The notes below the pieces were generated by a model, which did no database searches, was not told the origin of the DNA, and saw only the letters and a list, made by a program, of their open reading frames with translations. A stretch of 64,000 bases of DNA from Rhabdophis nuchalis (taxonomy: Eukaryota; Chordata; Lepidosauria; Squamata; Natricidae). The DNA is taken from the NCBI GenBank assembly GCA_039707465.1, contig CM077648.1, positions 26,415,119 through 26,479,118 of the forward strand, written 5' to 3'. A program made the position numbers and the translations under genes. Shown piece after piece: positions 1 through 11,620 of the stretch (positions are counted from its first letter, which is position 1; the number at the start of each line of letters is the position of its first letter).

Positions 1-173
1 CCTTGCAACATCTGCAGCTGTCTCTCCTACAAGATTAGAAGGTCTGTTCAGAACAGCTTCCCATACTTTTCTGTATTGCAAGAGTGAAGAACCCGTGACC
101 AGATGTTGCTGCACCTCTTGTGATTGGATTATTTTGACTGAGATACTTGGGAATGATAGTTGCAAGGATTTTA

Positions 174-862
174 CAATACAATACAATACAATACAATACA
201 ATACAATACAATAGCAGAGTTGGAAGGGACCTTAGAGGTCATCTAGTCCAACTCCCTGCCCAGGCAGGAAGCCCTATACCATTTCAGACAAATGGCTATC
301 CAACATCTTTTTAAAGACTTGCAGTGTTGGGGCCTTCACAACTTCTGGAGGCAAGCTGTTCCACTGATTAATTGTTCTAACTGTCAGGAAATTTCTCCTC
401 AGTTCTAAGTTGCTTCTCTCCTTGATTAGTTTCCACCCATTGCTTCTTGTTCTGCCCTCAGGTGCCCTGGAGAATAGTTTGACTCCCTCTTCTTTGTGGC
501 AGCCTCTGAGATATTGGAACACTGCTATCATGTATACCCTAGTCCTTCTTTTCATTAAACTAGACATACCCAGTTCCTGCAACCGTTCCTCATATATTTT
601 AGTCTCTAGTCCCTTAATCATCTTTGTTGCTCTCCTCTGCACTCTTTCTAGAATCTCCACATCTTTTCTACATCGTGGCGACCAAAACTGAATGCAGTAT
701 TCCAAATGTGACCTTACCAAGGCATTATACAGTGGTATTAACACTTCACGTGATCTTGATTCTATCCCTCTGTTTATGCAGCCTAGAACTGTGTTGGGTT
801 TTTTGGCAGCTGCTGCACATTGCTGGCTCATATTTAAATATTTTGCTACACCTTTTGTAAAA
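174..862 (-). mobile_element. CR1 LINE, 3' part, with AATAC tail repeat
   Basis: The minus strand reads the C-terminus of CR1 reverse transcriptase over 274-831: SREVLIPLYNALVRSHLEYC, LERVQRRATKMIKGLE and WNSLPPEVV. The typical CR1 3' UTR follows (GTTGGAAGGGACC on the plus strand). The 3' end is extended by about seven AATAC units at 174-212. It is 5' truncated and not functional. Confidence 0.85.
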
Positions 863-1689
863 AAAAGGAAAAAAAGGTCCTACTAATACAAGGGAAGAGT
901 GACAGACATTTGACTATTTATATTTTTTAATTGTTTTTCATGTTTTGTACTATGTGTGTAGTTGCCTTATGGGGGGGGGGGGAGATGATACTATTTATGA
1001 ATGTGAGATGGGCAACTATATAAATGAAGTACAGTAAATATGTATTTTGCTAAAAACTCATACTTTAGGAAATTGGATGAAAGTGTATCAGTTTTGTTAC
1101 TCAATGTAGAATTATTTCCTTTTTTCATATGACTTTTATTAAAAAATTTAAAAAATAAAGTGAAAACTAACAAGAACTAATATAAACCAAAGAAAGAAAG
1201 GAAAAATAATAACGAAGTCAACGCTGCAAAAATAAAAGAATAAAAAGAAATAGAAATAGCTTCAGTTTTCTTCAAGCAGTTATAAGTCCAACTATTTTCC
1301 TATGCAGTAATAGGAGGTGTGAGATGTTCTGTGCTAACCAAGCTATGTTAACTGAGAAATCCCAATGTGGTTTTTATCCACGTGATGGTGGTGATGTTAT
1401 CAATTTAGCCGTGTCTGGATTATTCTTGGCAATTCTATGAAGCAGGTCTCTCCACAGCTAGCAAGAATATCACAGCAAGGTTACTATCAGGGAAATTGAT
1501 GAAGAACATTTTACACAGGTATTGAAGGAATTATCTGAGAGCTACTTGCAACACAGTTCAGGTTCTAAGTAAGCACTTTCTGCCTTATGGTGATGCCTTG
1601 GAAAACTTAATTTGGGAGTGCCTTATTTTGCCAGAAAGTCACTATGTGATGGCCCTAGAGAGAACCTTCTTGAGGGTCGTCTCCAATTA
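863..1689. other. Intergenic, nothing recognised
   Basis: AT-rich sequence with an 11-base G run at about 971. No frame or repeat that I can assign. Confidence 0.6.
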
Positions 1690-3418
1690 ATTGAGTAGTC
1701 TTGTTAATGTATGTAGCCTCTTTAACCCTTGGGCGGCTGAACACCACCACATGTTTATTGGACCCGTGTCCCTCCTGGTTGGTACTGGCCTCCCGGGAGG
1801 TTACACGAGGCTGGCTCCAGGGAATTGTCAACGCTTCTTTGAGTGAGGGGTTTCTGCCGGCCGCCTTGAAAGAGGCGGTGGTGAGGCCCCTTCTCAAGAA
1901 GCCCTCCCTGGACCCGGCTGTGTTGGCCAACTACCGTCCTGTCTCCAACCTCCAATTTCTTGCGAAGGTTGTTGAGAGTGTGGTGGCGCGGCAGCTCCCT
2001 CAGCACCTGGAGGAAACTGTCTATCTGGACTCGTGCCAGTCTGGCTTCTGGCCTGGGTACAGCACAGAGACGGCATTTGTCGCGTTGGTGGATGATCTCT
2101 GGAGGGCTCGGGATAGGGGTTGTTCCTCTATCCTGGTCCTGTTGGATCTCTCAGCGGCTTTTGATACCATCGACCATGGTATCATGCTGCGCGGACTGGA
2201 GGGGCTGGGGGTGGGGGGCACCATTTTATGTGGTTCTCGTCCTACCTCTCTGACCGGTTGCAATTTGTGTTGGCAGGAGGGCAGAGGTCGACATTGAGGT
2301 GCCTCACTTGTGGGGTACCACAGGGGTCGGTCCTCTCGCCTCTCCTGTTCAACATTTATATGAAGCCATTGGGTGAGATCATCTGTGGTTTCGGGGTAGA
2401 GTTCCACCAATATGCTGACGATACTCAGCTGTATATCTCTACCCCGGACCACCCCAACGATGCTGTGGAAGTGATGTCCTGGTGTCTGGGAGCCGTGCAA
2501 GTCTGGATGGGGAGAAACAGGCTCCGACTCAACCCATCCAAGACCGAGTGGCTGTGGCTTCTGGCGTCACGATATAGCCAGTTGGTTCCATCTCTGGCTA
2601 TTGGGGGCGAGTCATTGGCCCCTACAGAGAGGGCTCGCAACTTGGGTGTCCTCCTGGACTCTCGGCTGTCTCTAGAAGACCATATGACAGCCGTGGCCAG
2701 GGGGGCTTTTTATCAGGTTCGCCTGATACGCCAGTTGCGCCCATTTCTGGATCATGACTCTTTACGCACGGTCACTCAAGCCCTCGTCACCTCCCGTCTG
2801 GACTACTGCAATGCTCTCTACATGGGGCTCCCCTTGAGGTGCACCCGGAGGCTCCAGTTGGTTCAGAATGCGGCCGCGCGGGGGATTCTGGAAGCGTCTA
2901 GATGCTCCCAAGTGACACCTCTCCTGCGCGAGCTGCACTGGCTGCCTGTGGCTTTCCAGGTGCGCTTCAAGGTACTAGTAACCACCTTTAAAGCACTCCA
3001 TGGCAAGGGACCTGGTTACCTGCAAGACCGCCTCCTGCTACCAAGCACCTCCCACCGACCAGTTCGCTCCCACAGAGAGGGCCTCCTCAGGGTGCTGTCG
3101 GCCAGGCAATGTCGGCTGGCAACCCCTAGGGGGAGAGCCTTCTCTGTGGCAGCTCCTGCCCTCTGGAATGACCTACCCCCTGACCTACGGACGACCATGG
3201 ACCTGCACCTTTTCCGTCGGGCCTTGAAGACCTATTTATTTCGTGTGGCTGGCCTGGCATAGTTTTAATTGTTTTTAGTAGGGGTTTTAGTAGGGTTTTA
3301 GGACTGGCTACTCATTTAATATATTTTTAACATATTTTATGTTTTATACTATTGATTTTTATCGTTGCCTGTACACCGCCCTGAGTCCTGAAAGGGAGAA
3401 GGGCGGTATAAAAATCTA

Positions 3419-3420
<2 letters not shown>
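1690..3420 (+). mobile_element. L2-clade LINE, 5' truncated, reverse transcriptase with frameshift
   Basis: The reverse transcriptase starts in one frame (1701-2297: [31 protein letters not shown]) and continues in another (2228-3262: [54 protein letters not shown]). A frameshift near 2,220-2,240 breaks it. The endonuclease domain is missing. The 3' end has the L2 hairpin (CCGCCCTGAG and GGGCGGTATAAAAAT), then a trinucleotide tail. Confidence 0.88.
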
Positions 3421-3492
<72 letters not shown>

Positions 3493-3493
3493 C
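3417..3493 (+). repeat. (AAT)n(AAC)n tail of the L2 element
   Basis: About a dozen AAT units pass into AAC units directly after the L2 3' hairpin, so the microsatellite was probably seeded by the LINE tail. Confidence 0.9.
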
Positions 3494-3706
3494 CCAAACT
3501 TTTGATTAAATTTGTGCTGCTGTAACTTTTGCATTTTATTGTTAATTTTCTTGCTGGTATAGTAGTTTGTTTCTGATTTTCAGATGCATAATACCATTTT
3601 AATGCAAATTGTTTTAATGTGTTGTAATTCCTTTAGCATGATTTTAATCAATGAAAAGTAAGTTAGATATTTCATAAATAAAGTAACATGTCCTGCTGGT
3701 TTAGAC

Positions 3707-3812
3707 CAGGGGTTCCCAAGCTTGGCAACTTTAAGACTTGTGGACTTCAAGTTCCAGAATTCTGTGAATTGAAGTCCGCAAGTCTTAAAGTTGTCAAGTT
3801 TGGGAACCCCTG
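3707..3812. mobile_element. Short palindromic hAT element, 106 bp
   Basis: Ends CAGGGGTTCCCAA and TTGGGAACCCCTG, nearly palindromic throughout, flanked by an exact 8-bp duplication GTTTAGAC (3699-3706, 3813-3820). Too short to code for anything. Confidence 0.88.
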
Positions 3813-3820
3813 GTTTAGAC

Positions 3821-6711
3821 CAATAATTCATCTAAATCAGCATCCTGTATCCAACAGGGGTTGCTAGATACTGTTGGAAAGCCCAAAAGCAGGGTAGGAA
3901 GGCAATTGGTTCCCTTCCGTTATTGTCCCATAACAGCTGGAAATCAGTCACATGCTGTGGTCTCTGAAGCTAGGAGGAGCAGGTGTTGCATGGAGCTAAT
4001 TGACTTGGTGGTGGCAACAGAATGAACTGCACCACTTAAGTGTATGAGTGGAAACAATTTGTTGTCTATGCTCTACTGCATTAAACATTCCTTGCAGACA
4101 GAGCACCAACTTTGTATGGCTTAAAAAAAAAAAAGAACGTTGACCCATGCAAAAGTGATGTGTGGAATTCTATTGTACATGGAGATCCAATCCACGTTTA
4201 GTGGTGGCTCATTTCCAAATAACTACGTGTAATTTGCATCCATGGAATTACTCTGATTCAATTCAAACGAATGCCTTACTCTACACTATTAATTAGATTC
4301 GGTAGGGCTGAGAGCAAGCAACTGGAGATGCCTCTAGTACCTAAGTACCTAGAGCAATGAAGCTTAGCAACTTCTCTGTTGACTACATTGCCCCCAGGAA
4401 TTCCATCAACCCTCACAGCAATGGAATGACTGACTACAAAAACTATGTAACTCCCTTGAAAGCTGAGCCTGGCCCTCACCGTTTCTGCTTTCAGAAAATC
4501 TATAAAGGCACATTTCATTGTTAAGTAATTTTAATGCTTACTTTATTGATAGTTCTAATTGGTTTTTAACTGCGTGCTTTCTATCATTTTCATAGCTGCC
4601 TTGAGTACTTATCAAAACAGAAGTGTGGAATAATAACACCAACATATTTATCGTTTTATTTAAAGATGTAGCACCAGCCCAGTTTATACAGATTCACTGG
4701 ACACAGAGAAGCAGGCTTATTTTTCTGCCTCGGTTGCAGTGAGTTTTACTCAATAAAACATGTCATATGTCCCAGATTTTCTTCTAATTGACATTCAATG
4801 GGCTTTGAACTCTAAAAAAAATCAAGAGAATGATCTATATGTTTTGAAAGGAAAAGAGACATTTAGGAACAATAGCGGCCACTGGAAGCCATGTATCTCC
4901 AGCAAACTGGAAAATGAGCTGAATACACTCAGGAAACAATCTAGATCTATCAGATGACTCAGATCATTTTAGCCTGTTTTCCAACTCTGAAAAAGTTTAT
5001 AGTGACTATCAATCTAAAACCAGGGAGTGATCTGCCATGACAGAGGTTTCTTTTATTGTGAGTGTCATGGCCCCATCAGAGCCTTAGTCTGAGGAGGAGG
5101 AGGACAAGATAGAGCTAGGGCCAAGAGAGGAATGACTGGAGGGGCAGAACGAGGCAGTCCTAGGTCTCTTGCCCCTGGGAAGGGTCACCAGTGAGGGAGA
5201 GGGGGCGCAGGAGGACCAGGCAATGGGGGAGGACAGGACAGACAGTGGAACAGAGGAGCAAGAGAGCTCTAGCAATGAGCAATTACTTCCCCACCACCAC
5301 AACCCTAAGCATGAAGAATGGAGAGGAGACGGAATCAGCGCAGGGCAACCTGACAACTCAGAAGGAGGGCGCGCTGCCCCTCTTCACAAGGCTCACCTGG
5401 GGAACGACATTTAAAGAGACGCTGTTGGGAGGGGTGTTTGTTTGGGAACAAATGCTGAATTCTTGGAGTCTTGTGTGCCTTGCCCGGTTGCCTACCTTAC
5501 TGGACTTCTTGCCTTGGTTGCTGCCTTGCTAACTTTTCTTCCTGGACTACTTGCAGCCAGAGGCTGTCAGAGGTGCATGGGAGAGCTTTGCTCCAGGACT
5601 TGCAGTAAATGTGGGGGTGTTTGGGGGAAAGGTTGGAGCAATAAAGGGGAGTTACAGCTATTCTCTGGCTGTGTTGCTTCCGTGCCTCGCCCTGGGTCAT
5701 CACAATGAGATTATTACCCACCTGGCAGAAAACCAAATCAAACATATTCCATTATATCCATGGAGACAGATGCTAGTTGTAACAGGCCTATGGCCATCAT
5801 GGGAAGCCCCAAATCCAGAGCCATTCTTGATAGAAAAATCCCAGCATGAACACCGAGAAAACAAGGAATCTAAGTAATCTAACACTGAGATGATTTTTGG
5901 CTAGCTCAGGGAGGAAGATTACTATGCAGCATGGTGGATATTACAGAAATAGCGTCCCAAATACAACAGCATGCGCTGAATATTGGCACACTGCCACGTG
6001 AAGCATCTGGACAATGAGAGAGCATCACTAGAGATGACAGCCATTCCATCTCCCACCACCCCAAGTCGTCGCCTGTAGCGCTGGCAGGGGTGAACTCCCC
6101 CCTTCTGTCAAGCATGTTGGAACTTTCAAGTCAGAATTTTCATCTAGAATTAATATTTTACCAGCACTGAAAAGCAGAATATTTATGCTGGAGAGATCGC
6201 TATTACTGTCACCCTAATTTTCCCAGTTAGGCTGCAAACTGATAGGAAGGAAGCCTACTGCCTGCTAACCTTTTCTGATTCTACAACTCTCTCATATTTA
6301 CTCCCTTGCCAATTACTATTTCAGTGTTCACTCCTAGGTAGTTTTCTATTCTACACCTATTCCATTTTCCAGATGGCAGTTGAAAAGTCCTCTGGGTCCT
6401 CATCATGGTACCTATCTATACGTGTTCAAAAATACTTCTACATTTAAGACAGCTCTCTGTGGAGTTAACTGGTCAGCAGTCAGCATGCCATTCCAAAGCA
6501 GACAACTGCTGCAACAGAACATGTTAATTACATAGTCATGTGAGGAGGCACATGGACAAGAAGATGGAATGCTTGGACAGAAATCATGCATCGATTTTTC
6601 TAGTTTTTTTAATTCCTTTAAAATGTTTTAGTATTTTTAATTGTAATATTTTTTTCTTTGAATTGTAAGCGGCATAGATTCACTGACGGATTGGTGGCTA
6701 TAGAAAATGAA
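3821..6711. other. Intergenic, unassigned apart from the LTR candidate
   Basis: Apart from the LTR-like unit at 5,063-5,704 I see no gene or recognisable repeat. Short frames here lack domain motifs. Confidence 0.5.
5063..5704 (+). mobile_element. Possible solo LTR
   Basis: A 642-bp unit beginning TGTCATGG and ending TCATCACA, with AATAAA near 5,638. It is flanked by GTGAG and ATGAG, a 5-bp repeat with one mismatch. No second LTR or internal genes are seen nearby. Confidence 0.4.
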
Positions 6712-7010
6712 TGGAATGGAGTTGGAAGGGACTTTGGAGGTCTTGTAGTCCAACCCCCTGCTTAGGCAGGAAACCCTACACCACTTCAGACAAATGGCAG
6801 TCCAATCCTTTCTTAAAGACTTCCAGTGTTTGGAGCATTCACAACTTTTGGAGGCAAGTAGTTCCACTGATTAATTGTTCTAACTGTCAGGAAATTTCTC
6901 CTCAGTTCTAAGTTGCTTCTCTCCTTGATTAGTTTCCACCCATTGCTTCTTGTCCTGCCCTCAGGTGCTTTGGAGAATAGCTTGACTCCCTCTTCTTTGT
7001 GGCAGCCCCT
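6712..7010 (-). mobile_element. CR1 LINE 3' fragment
   Basis: The same 3' UTR and C-terminal coding region as the copy at the window start (GTTGGAAGGGACTTTGGAGG; CAACTTTTGGAGGCAAG), cut off near 7,010 where SINE-like sequence begins. Confidence 0.8.
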
Positions 7011-7044
7011 GAATGAATGAAATATATACTGTTCAGGGTCCTGT

Positions 7045-7350
7045 TCAGCTCCTGTTCAGGGTCCCTTTAAGGGGAGGAGACTTAACGTCATCCCTCTCTG
7101 CCCTTCGACTCAACCTAGAGATCATCCAGACAGAGAACCAATTAGATTACTGCTGTGTGACATTTTTTAAGATATGTGTTAGATTTTTAAGGGCTGAAAA
7201 TAAAGAGACCAGGATGGATCCATTTCAGGCTTATTAGCCTTGTTCAGATGGCCTTCTACTGGGATTTGAACCGGTGCTTTCCAGCATATGAGACAGGCTT
7301 CTCTATGCCTTGAGCTATCCGGTATCCCTGATACATCAGCCAATTTACAG
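7045..7350 (-). mobile_element. tRNA-derived SINE, family not recognised
   Basis: On the minus strand a tRNA-like head (about 7,255-7,335) holds a B box GGTTCAAATCC and an A-box-like TAGCTCAAGGCATAG. A body of about 180 bp runs down to 7,045. The same body recurs at 7,380-7,410 plus 8,431-8,492 and at 33,830-34,015. The head is a SINE promoter, not a functional tRNA gene. Confidence 0.6.
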
Positions 7351-7410
7351 GACTCTTAAATGAGAGAATATTATCACAGCTCCTGTTCAGGGTCCCTTTA
7401 AGGGGAGGAT

Positions 7411-8430
7411 TTATTTATTTATTTTATTTTATTAAATTTATACCCCGCCCTTCTCCAAACGGACCCAGGGCGGCGCACAGGGATGTTAAAACACATATAA
7501 AACATATAAAATTTTAAAAAACTTATTCTAATAGACCCTGCGCTAAAAACCGAATTTAAAAAACCCAAATTTAAAACTATCTAAGAGTCAGTAATGGGGG
7601 TTATGCTAGGCCGGCTAGATGGAATAGGTGTGTCTTCAGACACTTGCGGAAGAGGCGGAGGTCAGAGATGGTGCGGAGTTCAGGGGGTAGGTCGTTCCAA
7701 AGGGCAGGGCCCGCCACAGAGAAGGCTCTTCCCCTGGGTGTCGCCAGTCGGCATTGTCCAGCCGACGGCACCCTGAGGAGGCCCTCTCTGTGGGAGCGTA
7801 TCGGTCTGAGGGATGTATGGGGCAGGAGGCGGTCTCGCATATAACTAGGCCCCGAGCCATGGAGCGCTTTAAAGATGGTCGTTAAAACCTTGAAGCGCAC
7901 CCGAAAGACCACAGGGAGCCAGTGCAGCTCGCGCAGGATAGGTGTTATGTGGGAGTGTCTAGGCGCTCCCGTAATCACCCGCGCGGCTGCGTTCTGGACT
8001 AGCTGCAGCTTTCGGGTGCACCTCAAGGGAAGCCCCATGTAGAGAGCATTACAGTAGTCAAGTCGAGAGGTGACGAGTGCTTGAGTGACTGTGCGTAAGG
8101 CACCCCGGTCCAGTAAGGGGCGCAATTGGCGCATCAGGTGTACCTGATGGAATGTCCCCCTGGCCACGGCTGCCACATGATCTTCCATAGACAGCCGGGA
8201 ATCCAGGAGGACACCCAAATTGCGCGCCCTCTCCACGGGGGCCGGTGTTTCGCCCCCAATGGCCAGAGTTGGAATAATCTGGCTGAACCGGGGCGCCGGA
8301 AGCCACAGCCACTCAGTCTTGGACGGGTTGAGCCTGAGTTTGTTACCACCCATCCAGGTCCGTACGGCCTCCAAACACCGGGACATAACCTCGACGGCAT
8401 CGTTGGGGTGGTCTGGGGTGGATATGGAGA
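7411..8430 (-). mobile_element. L2-clade LINE, 3' part, inserted in a SINE body
   Basis: The minus strand codes the reverse transcriptase C-terminus over 7601-8386 ([69 protein letters not shown]). It ends in the 3' hairpin and a TTTA-rich tail at 7,411-7,440. The flanks join to a sequence found uninterrupted at 7,043-7,143, which fixes the insertion point. Confidence 0.87.
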
Positions 8431-8550
8431 CTTAACGTCATCCCTCTCTGCCCTTCGACTCAACCTAGAGATCATCCAGACAGAGAACCAGACAGGGATA
8501 CCGGATAGTTCAAGGCATAGAGAAGCCTGTCTCATATGCTGGAAAGATAC
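8431..8550 (+). mobile_element. SINE body remainder and a second tRNA-like head
   Basis: 8,431-8,492 continues the SINE body interrupted by the L2 element. From about 8,497 a tRNA-like head (GGGATACCGGATAGTTCAAG) lies in the opposite orientation to the one at 7,255-7,335. Confidence 0.5.
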
Positions 8551-8826
8551 ATTGTACTTTCTTATAAACATTTTCATATCACTGGTTGTGTGACATTACA
8601 GAATACTTGGTGTCAACAATTTATATTGCCAGCTGTAATTTAAAGTCTGTGTCTCTTGCTGTCAGTCTCCCATCCTTATTTTTATGCCTTCAATACCCTG
8701 ATTCCTCAGCAAACCAAGTATTATCTACATAATACTAAACCTCTCCTGTTTCTCTTTGTGTAACTTTTATCTGGGCAAAACAGTACATCATAGAGCAACA
8801 ATGTTTGAACTAATGTATCTCAAATA

Positions 8827-8905
8827 GGGACGTGATGGCTCAGTGGCTAAGCCGCTGAACTTGTCGATCAGAAAGGTTGGCAGTTTGGCGGTTCAGCAGC
8901 CCAGA
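8827..8905 (+). mobile_element. Sauria SINE, 5' fragment
   Basis: tRNA-related head GGGACGTGATGGCTCAGTGG with the usual following block, truncated after about 80 bp where a hAT-like sequence begins. Confidence 0.75.
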
Positions 8906-9012
8906 GTTCGGGGGTGTGGCAGGCTTGGGTCGCTGCTGGTTCCAGCGACTCAGGCTGCCAAACCACTACTGGTTCGGCTGAACCAGTCCGAACTGGTAGG
9001 AATACACCACTG
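8906..9012 (-). mobile_element. hAT-like fragment (CAGTGGT family)
   Basis: Read on the minus strand it starts CAGTGGTGTATTCCTACC and follows the element at 18,366-18,645. Its other end is missing and no target duplication was found. Confidence 0.5.
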
Positions 9013-10005
9013 CAAATACCATTCACTCATCATTAAATCCTCAGAAGTGTAAAGCCTACAAACTTGAAATTCGGCATGTATGTTCCTCTTGGCTTCTAGG
9101 TGTTCACTAAGAAAGGATTTTTCGAAATGACCACCAGATCTTTAGTAGTTCTTATACAGTAATTAACACACTCTGATGCTAAGGAGTTCTACTCCCTTCC
9201 CCACCTGAAAAGAACTCTGTTCCAACTGCCAGTTGCCTCACATTCCGTTACCTCAGTTCAAACTGGCAGATGTTCCACTCCTTCATTCTGGGGCTCCGTA
9301 CAGTATTAAACATCAGTACCTCACCAAAATGTCCATGCTGTCCACCTATGGAACTGTTTCCGGACTCAAGGTGGCAAGAGTGATATTCCCTTATGTGTTT
9401 CAATCACCAACCACCACTGAGCCAATGGATTGAACCGGAGTGGATTTCTTCTGCATTGCCTGATCATATAGTTTCGTTGCGAAGCACAGTTATCCAGCTA
9501 GTTTATAATAAAATCATAGACTATTTAAGAACTACCAGATTCTCTACCATGACATTTAAATTAGAGAATAAATAAGAAAATGAAAAAACTCTTCTGGATC
9601 TATTCAAAGTCAAAGGACTAGCCAAACATATCCATTTGGAAAGTTCACCAATATTGGTAGAAGATTGATAACCTTCTTCCATAGTTGCTCCCTAGCAGTT
9701 GGCATTTAAGTTACGTTTGCTATAATTCAGGAGGCAATAAAGATTCCATCAACTCTAATCAGCTATTTGCCTCCATGAAATTCCCCAGTCCTCATTTAGA
9801 ACTGTCCAAACTGGTAGCCATTGTCACAAATAACAGTATCAAATTGCAGTTTTAACTGTAAACTATGTTAAATTGGTATGTCCATTTATCACCACTGAAT
9901 ACATTTATTTTCAATAGATTATCGTGAAATTTAGCATTGTGAGAAATGGAGTAAAAATTATTGGCTGAATATAACTAAGGATATCCAATGTAACCTTATT
10001 ATCCC

Positions 10006-10113
10006 TCCCTCTATATCTATATCTATATCTATATCTATATCTATATCTATATCTATCTATATCTATATCTATATCTATATCTATATCTATATCTATATCT
10101 ATATCTATATCTA

Positions 10114-10206
<93 letters not shown>
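10006..10206. repeat. (ATATCT)n then (ATCT)n microsatellite
   Basis: Two hundred bases of hexamer units pass into about twenty tetramer units. Confidence 0.95.
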
Positions 10207-11519
10207 GCTACAAAACCTGGATACCAGGCCTATCTTGGTCCATCTTACATCTTTGGGTCTTTGGGTCCTTATTCATCTATTTTAGAAGACATCCATTGTT
10301 CTCCCATCAACTCCTGCCCTTTACATTTTTTTTCTTCCTCAAATAAAGCAGTATACATCTTACATGGAAAGCAATTGTGATAAAACTATAGTCATAAAAG
10401 AACTTCATCTGTGTAGTATAATAGTCTGTGATCTGCTTCTCTTTTCACATTATATTTTTCCTGGTAAGTATTGAGGCCTCTATCTTCAAACTTAGTTATC
10501 GTTTTCAAATGGCTTTGATCTTAACAGGAGCTGGGATTATTCAATACCTCCCCATTCCCTCCCCCCCCTCCACCAGACCCAGAGACTAGAGTTAATCCAG
10601 AGCGCTAGTTTATAGATGGTCCACCTGACGAGATCAAACACAAGTCCCATCTCTACAGAACCGTGTCTGGTGGTGGTCACAGGCGGTGCAGACTAGCTCA
10701 TTCTTTCTGATGTAAAAAAATTCCAGTAGAATCCCAGAGGCTCACGAACCACCAGCTGCTCCTTTGCTTTGTGGTTTTAAGAATGTGGATGAATTGGGAA
10801 ACTTGTCACCAAGTAGAATCCACGACACACCTGTCTCTCTCGTCTGAAAAGGGACTTAAAAGGTACGATCATAAAATTAAGTTGTAACAAGGCATTGCAG
10901 AATGTTAGCCTAACATACTGTATATGCTCCATATGTCCGACAATGGGAATGTCCTTCTGTGTTACAATTTGTAAACAAGACAACAGCTGTGGAAAGACAC
11001 TGGCGGCCTCCCATTAATTCTGAGAAGGCGGTCAGACAAAACATTAGAGGATGGTGGGGTGGGGTTTTTTTTAAAGCAAACTGGAGATTAACCAGCCATT
11101 TGTGTTCTCTGAATCAAAGAGAAAACCTTGATGAGAAACATCACCATAAATCATCAAACAGAAGCAAGAAATATTAGCAGATGCAACTGCCTTTTTGTGT
11201 CTGCGGCACCTGATTCAGCAGATATCTTGACTACAGCAGTACTTGCCAGTCATAATGCTGGGATAATCGAGGGATAAACTGCATGACAAATAAAATGCAT
11301 ACTATTCGGCTCCCCCCCTCCACCTTCCTTTAGCTCTATTCTAAGTCTTAATCCAAGCTGAAATTATTGTAACTATAATAATTATAGTTATAACTGTAAT
11401 TATTCTAACATAAACCCTGTTTCTGACTTTTATAGGGATAATTTTAAATTTTAGAGTCTTATTAATTTTAGCACAGGGAATATTTAATTAGTTTTTAATA
11501 ATTTTGTATTTTTGGATTT

Positions 11520-11620
11520 TGTATGATTTTAATGAGGCCTGTGCGCCGCCGTGGGTCCTTTTTTAGGAGAAGGGCGGGGTATAAATTTAATAAAATAAAT
11601 AAATAAATAAATAAATAAGT
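11520..11620 (+). mobile_element. L2 LINE 3' end only
   Basis: The 3' hairpin (GTGCGCCGCCGTGGGTCC, GGGCGGGGTATAAATTTAA) followed by a TAAA repeat tail. Confidence 0.75.

Noticed and set aside
10006..10206. CRISPR-like or satellite array
   Set aside because: Units are four to six bases with no spacers; a plain microsatellite in a eukaryotic genome.
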